A stretch of 44,960 nucleotides of DNA from Burkholderiaceae bacterium (lineage in GTDB: Bacteria; Pseudomonadota; Gammaproteobacteria; Burkholderiales; Burkholderiaceae_D): contig JARLJG010000029.1 in assembly GCA_031291325.1 (NCBI GenBank), positions 1 through 44,960 on the forward strand, in the 5' to 3' direction. The notes under the pieces are model-generated. The model saw only the letters and a program-made list of their open reading frames with translations. It was not told the origin of the DNA and made no database searches. The position numbers were made by a program, and so were the translations under genes. The first letter of the stretch is position 1. The number at the start of each line of letters is the position of its first letter. Below are positions 14,322-23,665 of the stretch, one piece after another.

Positions 14322-15053
14322 TCACCGCTTTTTTGCATAACCCAGATAGGTCTCGATCACCTTCGGATCCTTCGCCAGGTCGGCAGCTTTTCCGTCCAGC
14401 ATCATGTCGCCGGTTTCCAGCACGTACGCGTAATCCGCCACCTGCAACGCCGCGCGCGCATTTTGCTCGATCAGCAAGGTTGCCACGCCGGTTTCGCGCA
14501 GCCTATCGATGATGTGGAAAATCTCCTTGACGATCAATGGCGCCAATCCCAGGCTGGGTTCGTCCAGCATCAGCAGCTTCGGCTTGGCCATCAACGCGCG
14601 CCCGAGCGCCAGCATTTGCCGTTCGCCGCCGGACAGCGTGCGCGCCTCTTGCGTGCGGCGCTCCTGCAAGCGCGGAAAGAGCTGATAGACGTAATCGAGC
14701 TGGTCGGCATAGCCGGCTTCGCGCGCGCGATAGCGCCGATAGCTGCCCAGCAGCAGATTGTCGGCGATGCTCATCTCGCCGAACAGCTCCCGCGTCTCCG
14801 GCACCAGGTTCATGCCGCGCGCGACCCGTTGCTCGATGCCGATGCCGGCCAGGCTCTGGCCGAGGAACTTGATCTTGCCGCGTGCCGGCAAACATCCCAT
14901 GATGGCGTTGAGCATGGTCGATTTGCCGGCGCCGTTCGGCCCGATCACGGTGACGATGCTGCCGGCCGGCACGCGGATGTTGGCGCCGTGCAAGGCTTCC
15001 ACCTTGCCGTAGTTGACGTGCAGATTGCCGACTTCAAGAATGATGTCGCTCAT
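14322..15053 (-). CDS. livF: ABC transporter ATP-binding protein, LivF type
   Basis: This 243-aa protein is the second ATPase of a branched-chain amino acid type (HAAT) importer. It has the Walker A motif GPNGAGKST near 37-45, the signature [15 protein letters not shown] near 140-154 and the Walker [12 protein letters not shown] near 160-170. The C-terminal [13 protein letters not shown] is typical of LivF. Its ATG overlaps the stop of the upstream permease-ATPase fusion by four bases (ATGA). Members of this family also import urea, amides and aromatic acids, so the substrate is not fixed by sequence. Confidence 0.92.
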   Translation of the reverse strand: MSDIILEVGNLHVNYGKVEALHGANIRVPAGSIVTVIGPNGAGKSTMLNAIMGCLPARGKIKFLGQSLAGIGIEQRVARGMNLVPETRELFGEMSIADNLLLGSYRRYRAREAGYADQLDYVYQLFPRLQERRTQEARTLSGGERQMLALGRALMAKPKLLMLDEPSLGLAPLIVKEIFHIIDRLRETGVATLLIEQNARAALQVADYAYVLETGDMMLDGKAADLAKDPKVIETYLGYAKKR

Positions 15054-16837
15054 ACGTGTTCGCTTACCTTTTCTTCTTCGTCGATCCCACCTAAATAGGC
15101 TTCCAGCACCGCCGGATTTTTTTGCACTTCAGCCGGCAAACCTTCGGCGATCTTGGTGCCGAACTCCATCACCACCAGCCGGTCGGTCAGGTTCATCACG
15201 AAATCCATGTCATGCTCGACGATCAAGATACTCATTCCCTCGGCCCGCAGTTTCTCCAACAGGGCGGCGAGCGCCTGTTTTTCCTGATAGCGCAAACCGG
15301 CGGCGGGTTCGTCCAGCAGCAGCAAGACCGGATCGCCGCATAGTGCGCGCGCGATTTCCAGGATGCGTTGCTGTCCCAGCGCCAGGCTGCCGGCCTCGTC
15401 GTACATGCGATCTTGCAGGCCGACCCGCTGCAGTTGCAGCGCCGCTTCGTGCAGCAACGCCGCCTCGTCCTTGCGGTTGGCGCGCAGCAGGCTGCGGGCG
15501 AAACCGGCGCGTCCGCGCAAGTGCGCGCCGAGCGCCACGTTTTCCAGCACGCTCATGGTCGGCAGCAGCTTCACGTGCTGGAAGGTGCGCGCCACGCCGC
15601 GCTTGGCGATCTGGCGCGACGGCAAGTGTCCGATAGCTTCGCCGCGAAAACGGATGCTGCCGGAAGTCATCGCTATCAAGCCGGTCACCAGGTTGAACAT
15701 CGTCGATTTGCCGGCGCCGTTGGGGCCGATCAAGCCGACGATTTCTCCGGCGCGCACGGCGAACGACAAGCCCTTGACCGCGACCAAACCGCCAAAGGCT
15801 TTGCGCACGTCGACCACGTCCAGCAACGCACTGCCGGCTTGCGGCTGCGCGCGCCGCGCCAACGGCTGCGCCTGCGTCGGCGCATCGATTGCGCGTCGTT
15901 GCGGCAAGCGCTTTCTAATCAATGGCCACAGGCCATCCGGCGCCCACTGCAATAGAATCACCAGCAAAATCCCGAACACGATGGTTTCGTAGTTGCCCGA
16001 GCCGCCCAACAGCGCCGGCAAAATGCCCTGCAACTGGTCTTTCAGGATGGTCAGCAAGGCCGCGCCCAAAATCGCGCCCCGCAGATAGCCGCCGCCGCCG
16101 ATCACCACCATGAACAGATACTCGATGCCGGCATTGATGTTGAACGGGCTGGGATTGACCGCGCGTTGCAGATGCGCATACAGCCAGCCGGAAATCGCGG
16201 CCAGCACGGCGGCATACACGAACACGGCGATTTTCATGCGCGTGGTGTCGATGCCCATCGCCTCGGCCATCAAGCGCCCACCCTTGAGCGCGCGGATGGC
16301 CCGACCGGGCCGCGAATTCAATAAATTATGCGAAGCAATCAGCGCCACGATCACGATCAGCCAGATCAGGTAATACATGGAGCGCCCGCTGCTCAATGCA
16401 TGGCCGAAAAAATCCAGCGGCGCAATGCCGGAGATGCCGTCGTACTTGCCGAGGAAGTCCAGATTGCCGAATAGATAAAAGATCGACAGCCCCCAGGCGA
16501 TGGTGCCGAGCGGCAGATAATGTCCCGACAAGCGCATCGTGATTGCGCCGATGGCAAAGGCGGCGATGGCGGTCAGCGCAATGCCGATCAACAAGGTCAG
16601 CCACGGACTGACGCCGAAAGTAGTGCTCAGGTATGCGGTGGTATACGCGCCAATGCCGACGAAGGCCGCCTGGCCGAAAGAGGTCATGCCGGCCACTCCG
16701 GTCACCAGCACCAGGCCGATGGCGACGATGCTGTATAGACCAATGTAGTTGGCCAGCGTGATCCAGAATTCCGGCGCCGGCGTCACCGGCAGCAGCGCGA
16801 TCAGGGCGGCGAAAACGAGGAAGGATGCATTTTTCAT
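15050..16837 (-). CDS. Fused LivM permease and LivG ATPase
   Basis: This 595-aa protein joins two components that are often separate. The N-terminal part, about residues 1-320, is a LivM-type permease with 8-10 membrane spans ([16 protein letters not shown] near 50-65, [14 protein letters not shown] in the second half). A basic, proline- and alanine-rich linker of about 30 residues follows. The C-terminal part is a LivG-type ATPase with Walker [10 protein letters not shown], signature [14 protein letters not shown] and Walker [12 protein letters not shown]. The end AVLEAYLGG is typical of LivG. It starts three bases after livH stops and overlaps livF by four bases, so the operon is tightly coupled. 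Confidence 0.93.
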   Translation of the reverse strand: MKNASFLVFAALIALLPVTPAPEFWITLANYIGLYSIVAIGLVLVTGVAGMTSFGQAAFVGIGAYTTAYLSTTFGVSPWLTLLIGIALTAIAAFAIGAITMRLSGHYLPLGTIAWGLSIFYLFGNLDFLGKYDGISGIAPLDFFGHALSSGRSMYYLIWLIVIVALIASHNLLNSRPGRAIRALKGGRLMAEAMGIDTTRMKIAVFVYAAVLAAISGWLYAHLQRAVNPSPFNINAGIEYLFMVVIGGGGYLRGAILGAALLTILKDQLQGILPALLGGSGNYETIVFGILLVILLQWAPDGLWPLIRKRLPQRRAIDAPTQAQPLARRAQPQAGSALLDVVDVRKAFGGLVAVKGLSFAVRAGEIVGLIGPNGAGKSTMFNLVTGLIAMTSGSIRFRGEAIGHLPSRQIAKRGVARTFQHVKLLPTMSVLENVALGAHLRGRAGFARSLLRANRKDEAALLHEAALQLQRVGLQDRMYDEAGSLALGQQRILEIARALCGDPVLLLLDEPAAGLRYQEKQALAALLEKLRAEGMSILIVEHDMDFVMNLTDRLVVMEFGTKIAEGLPAEVQKNPAVLEAYLGGIDEEEKVSEHV

Positions 16838-16840
16838 CGC

Positions 16841-17902
16841 TTATTCCTCGTCGTCCAGATGCGCGGAGGAAAACGAGCGCCATAGCAATACCGGGATGAC
16901 CAGCGTGAAGACGATCACTTCCTTATAGCCGCTGGCCCAGAACGAGGCAAACGCTTCCAGCAAGCCGACCAGGATCGCGCCGGCAGCAGCAACGGGATAG
17001 CTGGCGAGACCGCCGACGATCGCGCCGACAAAGCCTTTCAAGCCGATCAAGAAGCCCGAGTCGTAATACACGGTCGTCACCGGCGCGATCAGGATGCCGG
17101 ACAACACGCCCATGCCGGCTGCCAGCGTCAACGCCAGCCGTCCAGCCTGCACGGTGCCGATCCCCATCAGCCGTGCGCCGGCCCGGTTGACCGCAGTGGC
17201 GCGCAAGGCCTTGCCGACCAAGGTGCGCTCGAAGAACAGATACAGCGCGCCGATCAAGAGCAGCGAGGTGGCGACGACAATGGCGCTTTGACCGGAGACG
17301 ATGATGCTGCCGAATTCAAAGCTGGCGTCGGAAAACGGCGTGGTGCGCGAACCCTCGGCGCCGAACATCAACAGCCCCAGGCCGACCAGCGCGAAATGCA
17401 CGGCGACCGAGACGATCAGCAGCACCAGCACGCTCGCCTCGGCCAACGGCTGGTAGGCGACGCGGTAGAGCAGCGGCCCCATCGGCGCGACGATGGCGAG
17501 CGTCAATGCGGCTTGCAGCGGCATCGGCAGCTCGGCGCCGGGTATCGCCTTGGCGACGCAAAACAGGACGATCGGCAACAACAGATATTTGACGCCCGCC
17601 AGCAGCAAAAACTGCGGCAGGCCCGCGCCGTGCCCCATCAGCCGCCAGCGCTTGCCGGCGTCGACCACATCCATCGCGAAGGCTATGACGCCGAGCGCCA
17701 GCAGCAGGTAGGCGGTCGGCGCAAATTTACCGGATTGCAGCGCCGCCATCGTCAGCGCGCCATAGGTGACAAATTCGCCTTGCGGAATGAAAATGACCCG
17801 TGTGACAGAGAAGACCAGCACAATTGCGAGCGCCAACAACGCGTAGATCGCACCGGTCGAAACGCCATCCAGCACAAGAATGGCGGCAATTGAAAAATCC
17901 AT
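16841..17902 (-). CDS. livH: ABC transporter permease, LivH type
   Basis: This is the first permease of the HAAT importer, with many hydrophobic spans. It opens [20 protein letters not shown] and contains [20 protein letters not shown] and [16 protein letters not shown], which are LivH signatures. At 353 aa it is longer than common LivH (about 290-310). The extra length is a segment around residues 65-130 ([14 protein letters not shown] and the following hydrophobic stretch) that adds membrane spans. The longer form is seen in some HAAT permeases not devoted to leucine. The livK stop lies 168 bases upstream. Confidence 0.9.
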   Translation of the reverse strand: MDFSIAAILVLDGVSTGAIYALLALAIVLVFSVTRVIFIPQGEFVTYGALTMAALQSGKFAPTAYLLLALGVIAFAMDVVDAGKRWRLMGHGAGLPQFLLLAGVKYLLLPIVLFCVAKAIPGAELPMPLQAALTLAIVAPMGPLLYRVAYQPLAEASVLVLLIVSVAVHFALVGLGLLMFGAEGSRTTPFSDASFEFGSIIVSGQSAIVVATSLLLIGALYLFFERTLVGKALRATAVNRAGARLMGIGTVQAGRLALTLAAGMGVLSGILIAPVTTVYYDSGFLIGLKGFVGAIVGGLASYPVAAAGAILVGLLEAFASFWASGYKEVIVFTLVIPVLLWRSFSSAHLDDEE

Positions 17903-18070
17903 GTTCTCCTTTAGTACGCAGTTTTACAGGGCGTCGCCAACGCCGCGCGACGCCTGGAAGGGAATCTGCGGGCGCGATTGCCGGTGGGCCGCCGCACGAC
18001 ATCGCGTAGTCTGCGCGAAAAGCGCGGCGACGGCAATCCTTGCGTTGGCCGATTGCGTCAAATTGGATCG

Positions 18071-19240
18071 TTAATCGGCGTCGCCGACCAGTTTCCATTT
18101 GCCGTTGCTCACCTGCACCATGACGCGCGAGCGCTGATCGAAGCCGAGATGGTCTTTCGGGGTGGTGTTGACGATCCCTTGCGAAACCGCGAGATCCTTG
18201 GTGTTTTCAAGCGCGTCGCGCAAGGCCGACCTGAATTCCCGGGTGCCGGGCTGCGCGGTTTTCAACGCTTGCGGGATCGCGTTGGCCAGCAATTGACCGG
18301 CGTCCCACGCATGGCCGCCGAAGGTCGAGATCGATCCGGCGCCATAAGCGGCTTCGTACGCAGTCTTGTAGCGCAGCGCCGATTTCTTGACTGCGCTGGC
18401 GGCAGGCAATTGCTCGGCCACCAGCAACGGCCCGGCCGGCAGCATCGTGCCCTCGCAATCCTTGCCGCACACGCGCAGGAAATCGTTGTTGGCCACGCCG
18501 TGGGTCTGATAGATGCGGCCCTTGTAGCCGCGCTCCTTCAGCGTCTTTTGCGGCAGCGCAGCCGGCGTGCCCGAGCCGGCAATCAATACCGCGTCAGGAT
18601 TGGCCGCCAATATCTTCAAGACCTGGCCGGTGACCGAAGTGTCGCTGCGGGAAAAGCGCTCGGTGGCAACCAGCCGCAGCTTGCGCAAATCGAGCAATTT
18701 GGAAAACTCGCGGTACCAGCCCTCGCCATAGGCGTCCGAAAAGCCGATGAAGGCGACCGTCTTGACGCCGGTCAGATTCATGTTGCCGGTGATCGCGGTG
18801 GCCATTTGCGAATCGTTTTGCGGCGTCTTGAAGACCCAATGCCGCTTCGCGTCCATCGGCTCGATGATGGAGGCGCTGGCCGACATCGAAATCATCGGCG
18901 TCTCGGTTTCCGCCGCCACGTCGATCATCGCCAGCGAATTCGGAGTCGTGGTGGAGCCGACCACGACATCCACCTTGTCTTCCGCAATCAGCTTGCGCAT
19001 GTTCTTGACCGCCGTGGTGCTGTCGGTGGCGTCGTCGAGCACGATGTACTCGACGGTCTTGCCGCCGATTTCCTTTGGCAGCAAGGGGATGGTATTTTTC
19101 TCGGGAATTCCAAGCGATGCAGCCGGGCCGGTCGCGCTGACGACGACCCCAACCTTGATTTGCGCGCAAACGCTGGTGCTGCAAAGCAGCGCTGCAATCG
19201 CCAGCAAGCGAAACGATCTCTTTCCAATAAGCCGTGCCAT
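18071..19240 (-). CDS. livK: Periplasmic substrate-binding protein of HAAT ABC transporter
   Basis: This is the periplasmic receptor that delivers substrate to the LivH/LivMG/LivF importer. From the ATG at 19240 the product is 389 aa with a signal peptide (MARLIGKRSFRLLAIAALLC, cleavage after about VCA). Then comes a type I periplasmic-binding fold (IKVGVVVSATGPAASLGIPE, DKVDVVVGSTTTPNSLA, FGGHAWDAGQLLANA). GGAG stands 7-8 bases before this ATG. An in-frame start at 19432 would add 64 residues with no secretion signal and is rejected. Ligand type cannot be read from sequence. The neighbouring tryptophanase suggests an aromatic amino acid, while the upstream operator suggests benzoate or a related acid. 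Confidence 0.88.
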   Translation of the reverse strand: MARLIGKRSFRLLAIAALLCSTSVCAQIKVGVVVSATGPAASLGIPEKNTIPLLPKEIGGKTVEYIVLDDATDSTTAVKNMRKLIAEDKVDVVVGSTTTPNSLAMIDVAAETETPMISMSASASIIEPMDAKRHWVFKTPQNDSQMATAITGNMNLTGVKTVAFIGFSDAYGEGWYREFSKLLDLRKLRLVATERFSRSDTSVTGQVLKILAANPDAVLIAGSGTPAALPQKTLKERGYKGRIYQTHGVANNDFLRVCGKDCEGTMLPAGPLLVAEQLPAASAVKKSALRYKTAYEAAYGAGSISTFGGHAWDAGQLLANAIPQALKTAQPGTREFRSALRDALENTKDLAVSQGIVNTTPKDHLGFDQRSRVMVQVSNGKWKLVGDAD

Positions 19241-19452
19241 ATTCGTCTCCAAATTTTCGTTGTTGTAAGTGCAGGTGCCGATGATTCGATACAATTCCAC
19301 GCCAGTCTTTGGAGATTTCACTGCGCCCAAAGCACAAGCATTTGCGGTGCAAGCGACGCAAAAGGAAAACGGTTGCCGCAAATGAACCTCCATACGGCAG
19401 CCGTCAAAGGACGACAAGACTTCGATCCCCATTTTTATGTATTATGATGCGC

Positions 19453-19482
19453 ACATTAGGCGATTTCAGGCAGGCATGTCAA
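19453..19482 (-). promoter_or_regulatory. Sigma-70-type promoter of the liv-tnaA operon
   Basis: On the minus strand TTGACA (19477-19482) and TAATGT (19453-19458) are separated by 18 bases. The predicted start lies about 205 bases before livK, leaving a long leader. The TGCA-type operator at 19512-19525 is about 30 bases upstream of the -35. Confidence 0.55.
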
Positions 19483-19511
19483 GCGAGTTGCCGCGCCACG
19501 GCTGCTAAATA

Positions 19512-19525
19512 TGCACCATAATGCA
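19512..19525. promoter_or_regulatory. Candidate BoxR-type operator upstream of livK
   Basis: TGCACCATAATGCA fits the pattern TGCA-NN-AT-NN-TGCA shared with the benzoate genes of this window. It is nearly the same as the copy at 31365-31378 (TGCACCATTGTGCA). TGCA repeats are known operators of BzdR/BoxR regulators; the 10-base spacing and central AT are read from this sequence. Confidence 0.5.
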
Positions 19526-19649
19526 TTTTATGTTGAAGATAGCACGCCTGCGTTATCCGGGTACGCGCGACGCGATCCTGGCTGCGATCGATCTAGACCG
19601 GAGCAAGGCGGTGCCGGATGACCTGCGCTTGCTGATGAGCGGTTTTTAG
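19521..19649 (+). other. 42-codon open frame, possible gene fragment
   Basis: An ATG frame here encodes a 42-aa peptide (MHFMLKIARLRYPGTRDAIL... ending LRLLMSGF). Its composition looks like true protein (RYPGTRDAI, DLDRSKAVPDDL), but there is no ribosome binding site and the ATG falls inside the candidate operator. It may be the last part of a lost gene. I recognise no family. Confidence 0.25.
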
Positions 19650-19669
19650 AGCGGCAAACTCGATATCAA

Positions 19670-19808
19670 TCAATTCGACGATTGACGCTGCGCCACCGGA
19701 TAGAGCCAGCAAAATACTGCGCTTGCCGCCGCTGCGCCAGCCAATTGCGCCAGAATAAAGCCGGGGGCGGTCGGGTTCAGTGGCGCAGGGGCACAGTCTT
19801 GGCGAACT
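19670..19808 (-). pseudogene. 3' remnant of an aquaporin (aqpS-like) gene
   Basis: Directly after the acr3 stop, in a different frame, the minus strand reads CAPAPLNPTAPGFILAQL, then AGAAAASAVFCWLYP, to a TGA at 19670-19672. This matches the end of the last membrane span of MIP/aquaporin proteins found in arsenic operons (P-x-FI-x-AQL-x-GA-x-AA-x-x-LF-x-WL-x-P). The rest of the gene is missing: acr3 occupies the adjoining DNA. I take it as a deletion scar in which a channel gene (arsenite passage) was lost and acr3 became the only exit. Confidence 0.6.
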
Positions 19809-20885
19809 TCAAGAGCGGACGCCCGCTTCGTACCAAGGCTTGGTGGCGTTGACGACCTTGACTACCAGAAGCATCACCGGCACTTCTATCAGCACGCCCA
19901 CCACCGTCGCCAGCGCAGCACCCGAATCGAAACCGAACAGGCTGATGGCGGCTGCGACGGCCAGCTCAAAGAAGTTGGACGCGCCGATCAACGCCGATGG
20001 ACACGCCACCGAATGTTTTTCCCCCAGCTTGCGGTTGAGCCAATAGGCCAATGCCGAATTGAAAAAGACCTGGATCAGGATCGGCACCGCCAACAGCGCG
20101 ATGACCAGCGGTTGCTTGATGATCGCATTGCCTTGAAAGGCGAACAGCAAGACCAGCGTCAACAACAGCGCCGCAATCGACCAAGGCTGGATCTTGGTCA
20201 TTGCCGCATCGAACGCCGCCTGCCCTTTGGACAAGAGCAGTCGACGCCAGATTTGCGCGATGATGACAGGAACCACAATATAGAGGACGACCGATGTGAT
20301 CAGCGTATCCCACGGCACGGTGATGCTCGATACGCCCAGCAGCAAACCCACCAGCGGCGCAAACGCAAATACCATGATCAAGTCGTTTACGGCAACTTGC
20401 GACAACGTGAAATACGGATCGCCGTCGGTCAGGCGGCTCCACACGAAAACCATCGCCGTGCAGGGCGCTGCCGCCAGCAGGATAAGACCGGCGATATAGC
20501 TATCGATCTGCGCGGCGGGCAACATCGGCGCGAACACGTGGCGAATGAAAAACCAGCCGAGCAGCGCCATCGAAAACGGCTTGACCAGCCAGTTGACGAA
20601 CAGCGTCACGCCGATCCCCTTGACATGATCTTTCACCTGATGCAAGGCGCTGAAATCGATTTTCAGCAGCATGGGAACGATCATTACCCAGATCAACAAA
20701 CCGACCGGCAGATTGACATTGGCGATTTCCATGCCGCCGACAAGTTTGAACACGCCGGGCAGCGCTTGGCCCAGCGCGATGCCGACGACGATGCACAGCG
20801 CGACCCAGGCGGTGAGGTAACGTTCAAAAAAATTGAGAGGCGCCTTGGCGGCACGTTTGCCCGTGACTTCACATTGTGCTGACAT
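19809..20885 (-). CDS. acr3: Arsenite efflux permease Acr3
   Basis: Acr3 exports arsenite through the inner membrane using the proton gradient. From the ATG at 20885 (MSAQCEVTGKRAAKAPLNFF) the product is 358 aa with about ten membrane spans; AGGGA lies five bases upstream. An earlier ATG at 20933 would add 16 unlikely residues. The conserved cysteine is in APCTAMVFVWS (about residue 142) and the functional glutamate in NFFELAVAAAISLFG; both correspond to essential residues of characterised Acr3. It is the last intact gene of the ars operon. Acr3 usually works alone, so coupling to ArsA in this operon is notable. Confidence 0.93.
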   Translation of the reverse strand: MSAQCEVTGKRAAKAPLNFFERYLTAWVALCIVVGIALGQALPGVFKLVGGMEIANVNLPVGLLIWVMIVPMLLKIDFSALHQVKDHVKGIGVTLFVNWLVKPFSMALLGWFFIRHVFAPMLPAAQIDSYIAGLILLAAAPCTAMVFVWSRLTDGDPYFTLSQVAVNDLIMVFAFAPLVGLLLGVSSITVPWDTLITSVVLYIVVPVIIAQIWRRLLLSKGQAAFDAAMTKIQPWSIAALLLTLVLLFAFQGNAIIKQPLVIALLAVPILIQVFFNSALAYWLNRKLGEKHSVACPSALIGASNFFELAVAAAISLFGFDSGAALATVVGVLIEVPVMLLVVKVVNATKPWYEAGVRS

Positions 20886-20990
20886 GACGTTCCCTGGAAA
20901 TAGTTTCGTTTTATACGTAGAAAATTGATTCAATGCCGAATCGGCGAATGCAGGCGCTGCTGCAAATCTCTGACGGAGAAAGGCGCTGCG

Positions 20991-21491
20991 TCATACTTTG
21001 GTTTCCCCGATTTTTTTCAGTTCCTGTTGAATCGCATGCTTGTCGAGCATGTGCAACGGCAGGTTCACGAAGACGTTCATGCGCGTCATGATTTCGCGGA
21101 ATATCTTGGAGAACATTGCGCGCTTTTCGGCGTCGCTTCCTTGCAGCGCGGCGGGGTCTTCAAAGCCCCAATGCGCGGAGAGCGGCTGGCCTGGCCAGTA
21201 AGGGCAGACTTCGCCGGCGGCTTTGTCGCAAACGGTAATCACGAAGTCCATATGCGGCGCGTCCGGTCCGGCGAATTCGTCCCAACTCTTGCTGCGCAGA
21301 TTGTCGACCGGATATTTTGTGGTCTGAACCAACTCGACGGCGAACGGATTGACGACGCCGCTCGGATGGCTGCCGGCGCTGAACGCGCGGAAGCGGCCCT
21401 TGCCCAAGGTCGCCGCCAATGCCTCGGCCATGATGCTGCGCGAGGAATTGCCGGTGCATAGGAATAATACATTGTAGGTTCTATCGCTCAT
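20991..21491 (-). CDS. arsC: Arsenate reductase, low-molecular-weight phosphatase type (second copy)
   Basis: This enzyme reduces arsenate to arsenite for export. From the ATG at 21491 the product is 166 aa (MSDRTYNVLFLCTGNSSRS). The P-loop CTGNSSRS places the catalytic cysteine at residue 12. Two further cysteines in VCDKAAGEVCPYW can relay the disulfide, and HWGFEDPAA is the usual substrate-loop motif. The ATG overlaps the arsA stop by four bases. A longer frame reaching 21704 runs antisense-like through arsA and is rejected. It differs clearly from the other arsC in this operon, so the two are not a recent duplication. Confidence 0.92.
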   Translation of the reverse strand: MSDRTYNVLFLCTGNSSRSIMAEALAATLGKGRFRAFSAGSHPSGVVNPFAVELVQTTKYPVDNLRSKSWDEFAGPDAPHMDFVITVCDKAAGEVCPYWPGQPLSAHWGFEDPAALQGSDAEKRAMFSKIFREIMTRMNVFVNLPLHMLDKHAIQQELKKIGETKV

Positions 21492-23287
21492 GTCGATTTC
21501 TCCAGTAGGTTTGCGCGATGGATGAGATGCCGCAGGCGCACTGCGCCGACCGGCTCTTCGGCTTGCAGGGGCACGACCGCCCAGCGCTGCGCGTGGCGCG
21601 TCGCCACCGCGTCGATCTGCGCCAGTTCGTTGGCGGCGCGCCGGCGCAGCAGCGGCGAAACCAGCGTGCTGCCGGCCAGACAATGATTGACGATCCAGGC
21701 CCACGGCTCGATGCCGGCGCGGCGCAAGTCGGCCTGCAATCCCGCCGCTTCCAGCACCGGCGTGGTTTCCGCCAGCGTGACGATCAGCACCTTGGTTTGC
21801 CTGGCGTCCTGCAGCCGCATCATCGGCGTGGTGAATTGCATGTTGCCCAGTGCGCCCATCTGGCGCGCGCTCTCGCGGTGGTAAGCCCCGGTGGCGTCGA
21901 GCAGCAGCAGCGTGTGTCCGGTCGGCGCCGTATCCATGACGACGAACTTGCTGCCGGCTTCGCGGATCACGCGCGAGAAGGCCTGGAATACCGCGATCTC
22001 TTCGGTGCAGGGCGAGCGCAAATCCTCTTCCAGCAGCGCGCGGCCCTGGGCGTCCAAATCCTTGCCCTTGGTGGCGAGCACATGCTGCCGATAACGCTCG
22101 GTTTCGATGCGCGGATCGATGCGGCCTACCGTCAAATGTTCGAGCGCGCCGTCGAGCGTGTCGCTCAGATGCGCGGCCGGATCGGATGTGGTCAAGTGCA
22201 CCGGATAGCCGCGCTGCGCGAGTTCAACCGCGATGGCGGCGGCCAGCGTGGTCTTGCCGACGCCGCCTTTGCCCATCAACATGATGAGTCCATGGCCGCC
22301 GTCGGCCAAGCCGTCGATCAGCGATGCCAAATCTGGCGCGTGCAGGATCGGCGCCGTAGCGACTTCGTCTGCCGGCTGCGCGACATCGTCATCGAGCAAG
22401 CTGCGCAACGCGGACAAGCCGACCAGATTGCACGGTTTCAGCGCGATGCGGTCGATCGGCAACGCCGTCAGCGCGCCGGGCAACGCCGCAAGCGCTGCCT
22501 GCTCGCGCTGCCAGATCGCCGCCGCCAGCGGATCGCCCGCAGCTTCGGCTTCGGGCAAGATGCCGTTGATTACCAGAAATTGCCGCGTCAAGCCGATCGC
22601 CGCCAATTCTTCATGCGTGCGCGCTGCTTCCTGCAGCGTCGAGTTTTGCGCGCGCGCGACCAGGATCAGGCGCGTGCGCTCGGCGTCGGCCAGTGCATCG
22701 ACCGCTGCCTTATATTGGGCGCGATGCTTTTCCAATCCGGCCAGCGGGCCGAGGCAGGAGGCGTCGCCCTTGCCTTCTTCCAGAAAGCCGGTCCAGGCAC
22801 CGGGCAATTGCAGCAGGCGGATCGTGTGGCCGGTCGGCGCGGTATCGAAGACGATCGTATCGTAGTTATTGAGCAGCGTGGCATCGGTCAGCAGCGCGGT
22901 GAATTCGTCGAAGGCGGCGATCTCGGTGGTGCAAGCGCCGGATAGTTGTTCCTCGATGCCCTTGACCACGGCGTCCGGCAGCAGTCCGCGCACCGGACCG
23001 ACGATGCGCTCGCGGTATTGTTGCGCGGCGGCTTGCGGGTCAATTTCCAGCGCGAAGAGGCCCGGCACCGCCGCCACGGCGGTGACTGTGTTGCCGATGT
23101 CGATGCCGAATACCTGGCCGACGTTGGATGCCGGATCGGTGCTCACCAGCAGCACGCGTTGGCCGGCATCGGCCAGACGCACGGCAGTCGCGCACGACAG
23201 CGAAGTCTTGCCGACCCCACCCTTGCCGGTGAAGAAAAGAAACGGCGGCGGATGGTCGAGGAAATGCATGGTTGGCTCAGGCGACAT
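21488..23287 (-). CDS. arsA: Arsenite efflux ATPase ArsA
   Basis: ArsA is the soluble ATPase that energises arsenite export. Its two homologous halves each carry a deviant Walker A, FFTGKGGVGKTS near residue 18-29 and MLMGKGGVGKTT near 336-347. The three metalloid-binding cysteines of E. coli ArsA have matches here: LSGACTTEI, DASCLGPL and LRSPCTEEI. The signature DTAPTGHT appears in both halves. Two starts are possible: 23287 (599 aa), three bases after arsD, or 23269, where MHFLDHPPPF aligns with the E. coli N-terminus. Neither has a good ribosome binding site, which suggests coupling to arsD. The stop overlaps arsC. Confidence 0.95.
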   Translation of the reverse strand: MSPEPTMHFLDHPPPFLFFTGKGGVGKTSLSCATAVRLADAGQRVLLVSTDPASNVGQVFGIDIGNTVTAVAAVPGLFALEIDPQAAAQQYRERIVGPVRGLLPDAVVKGIEEQLSGACTTEIAAFDEFTALLTDATLLNNYDTIVFDTAPTGHTIRLLQLPGAWTGFLEEGKGDASCLGPLAGLEKHRAQYKAAVDALADAERTRLILVARAQNSTLQEAARTHEELAAIGLTRQFLVINGILPEAEAAGDPLAAAIWQREQAALAALPGALTALPIDRIALKPCNLVGLSALRSLLDDDVAQPADEVATAPILHAPDLASLIDGLADGGHGLIMLMGKGGVGKTTLAAAIAVELAQRGYPVHLTTSDPAAHLSDTLDGALEHLTVGRIDPRIETERYRQHVLATKGKDLDAQGRALLEEDLRSPCTEEIAVFQAFSRVIREAGSKFVVMDTAPTGHTLLLLDATGAYHRESARQMGALGNMQFTTPMMRLQDARQTKVLIVTLAETTPVLEAAGLQADLRRAGIEPWAWIVNHCLAGSTLVSPLLRRRAANELAQIDAVATRHAQRWAVVPLQAEEPVGAVRLRHLIHRANLLEKST

Positions 23288-23290
23288 GGC

Positions 23291-23653
23291 TTAGCAGCAC
23301 TTGGAACCGCCGCAGCAACCATCGGCGGGTTTGGCGGCGATATCGAACTGGCTGATGCCGGTCCAGCGCGACAACTCGGCGCGGCGCGGGTAGCGGCCGG
23401 TCAGCACGACCGCGCCATCGACCAGAACCAGCGGCAAACCCTCCTGGCCGGAATGCTCGAGGAAGGCCTTGACGGCAGCGTTTTCCACGAACGCCATCGG
23501 TTGTTGCGCGAGGTTGAAGCGCTCGATCTGTCCGCCATGCTGCTGCAGCCAATCGACGTCGGCGGCGAAGGTAATCAATTGCTGATCGGTATCGGCGCCG
23601 CACACGCCGGAGCTGCAACACAGCGCGGGATCGAAAATCTGGATGGTGGTCAT
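23291..23653 (-). CDS. arsD: Arsenite metallochaperone ArsD
   Basis: ArsD takes arsenite from cellular thiols and hands it to ArsA, raising pump affinity. The 120-aa protein opens MTTIQIFDPALCCSSGVCG, giving Cys12, Cys13 and Cys18, the exact trio used by the plasmid R773 chaperone. A cysteine-rich tail (GCCGGSKCC) matches the vicinal pairs at the R773 C-terminus. The thioredoxin-like fold is suggested by FLEHSGQEGLPLVLVDG. It lies immediately upstream of arsA, as ArsD almost always does, and 12 bases after arsC. Confidence 0.95.
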   Translation of the reverse strand: MTTIQIFDPALCCSSGVCGADTDQQLITFAADVDWLQQHGGQIERFNLAQQPMAFVENAAVKAFLEHSGQEGLPLVLVDGAVVLTGRYPRRAELSRWTGISQFDIAAKPADGCCGGSKCC

Positions 23654-23665
23654 GATGCGTTGTTC

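Noticed and set aside
19241-19432. A 64-residue extension of the livK product
   Set aside because: It would hide the clear signal peptide that begins at 19240, where a good ribosome binding site is present.
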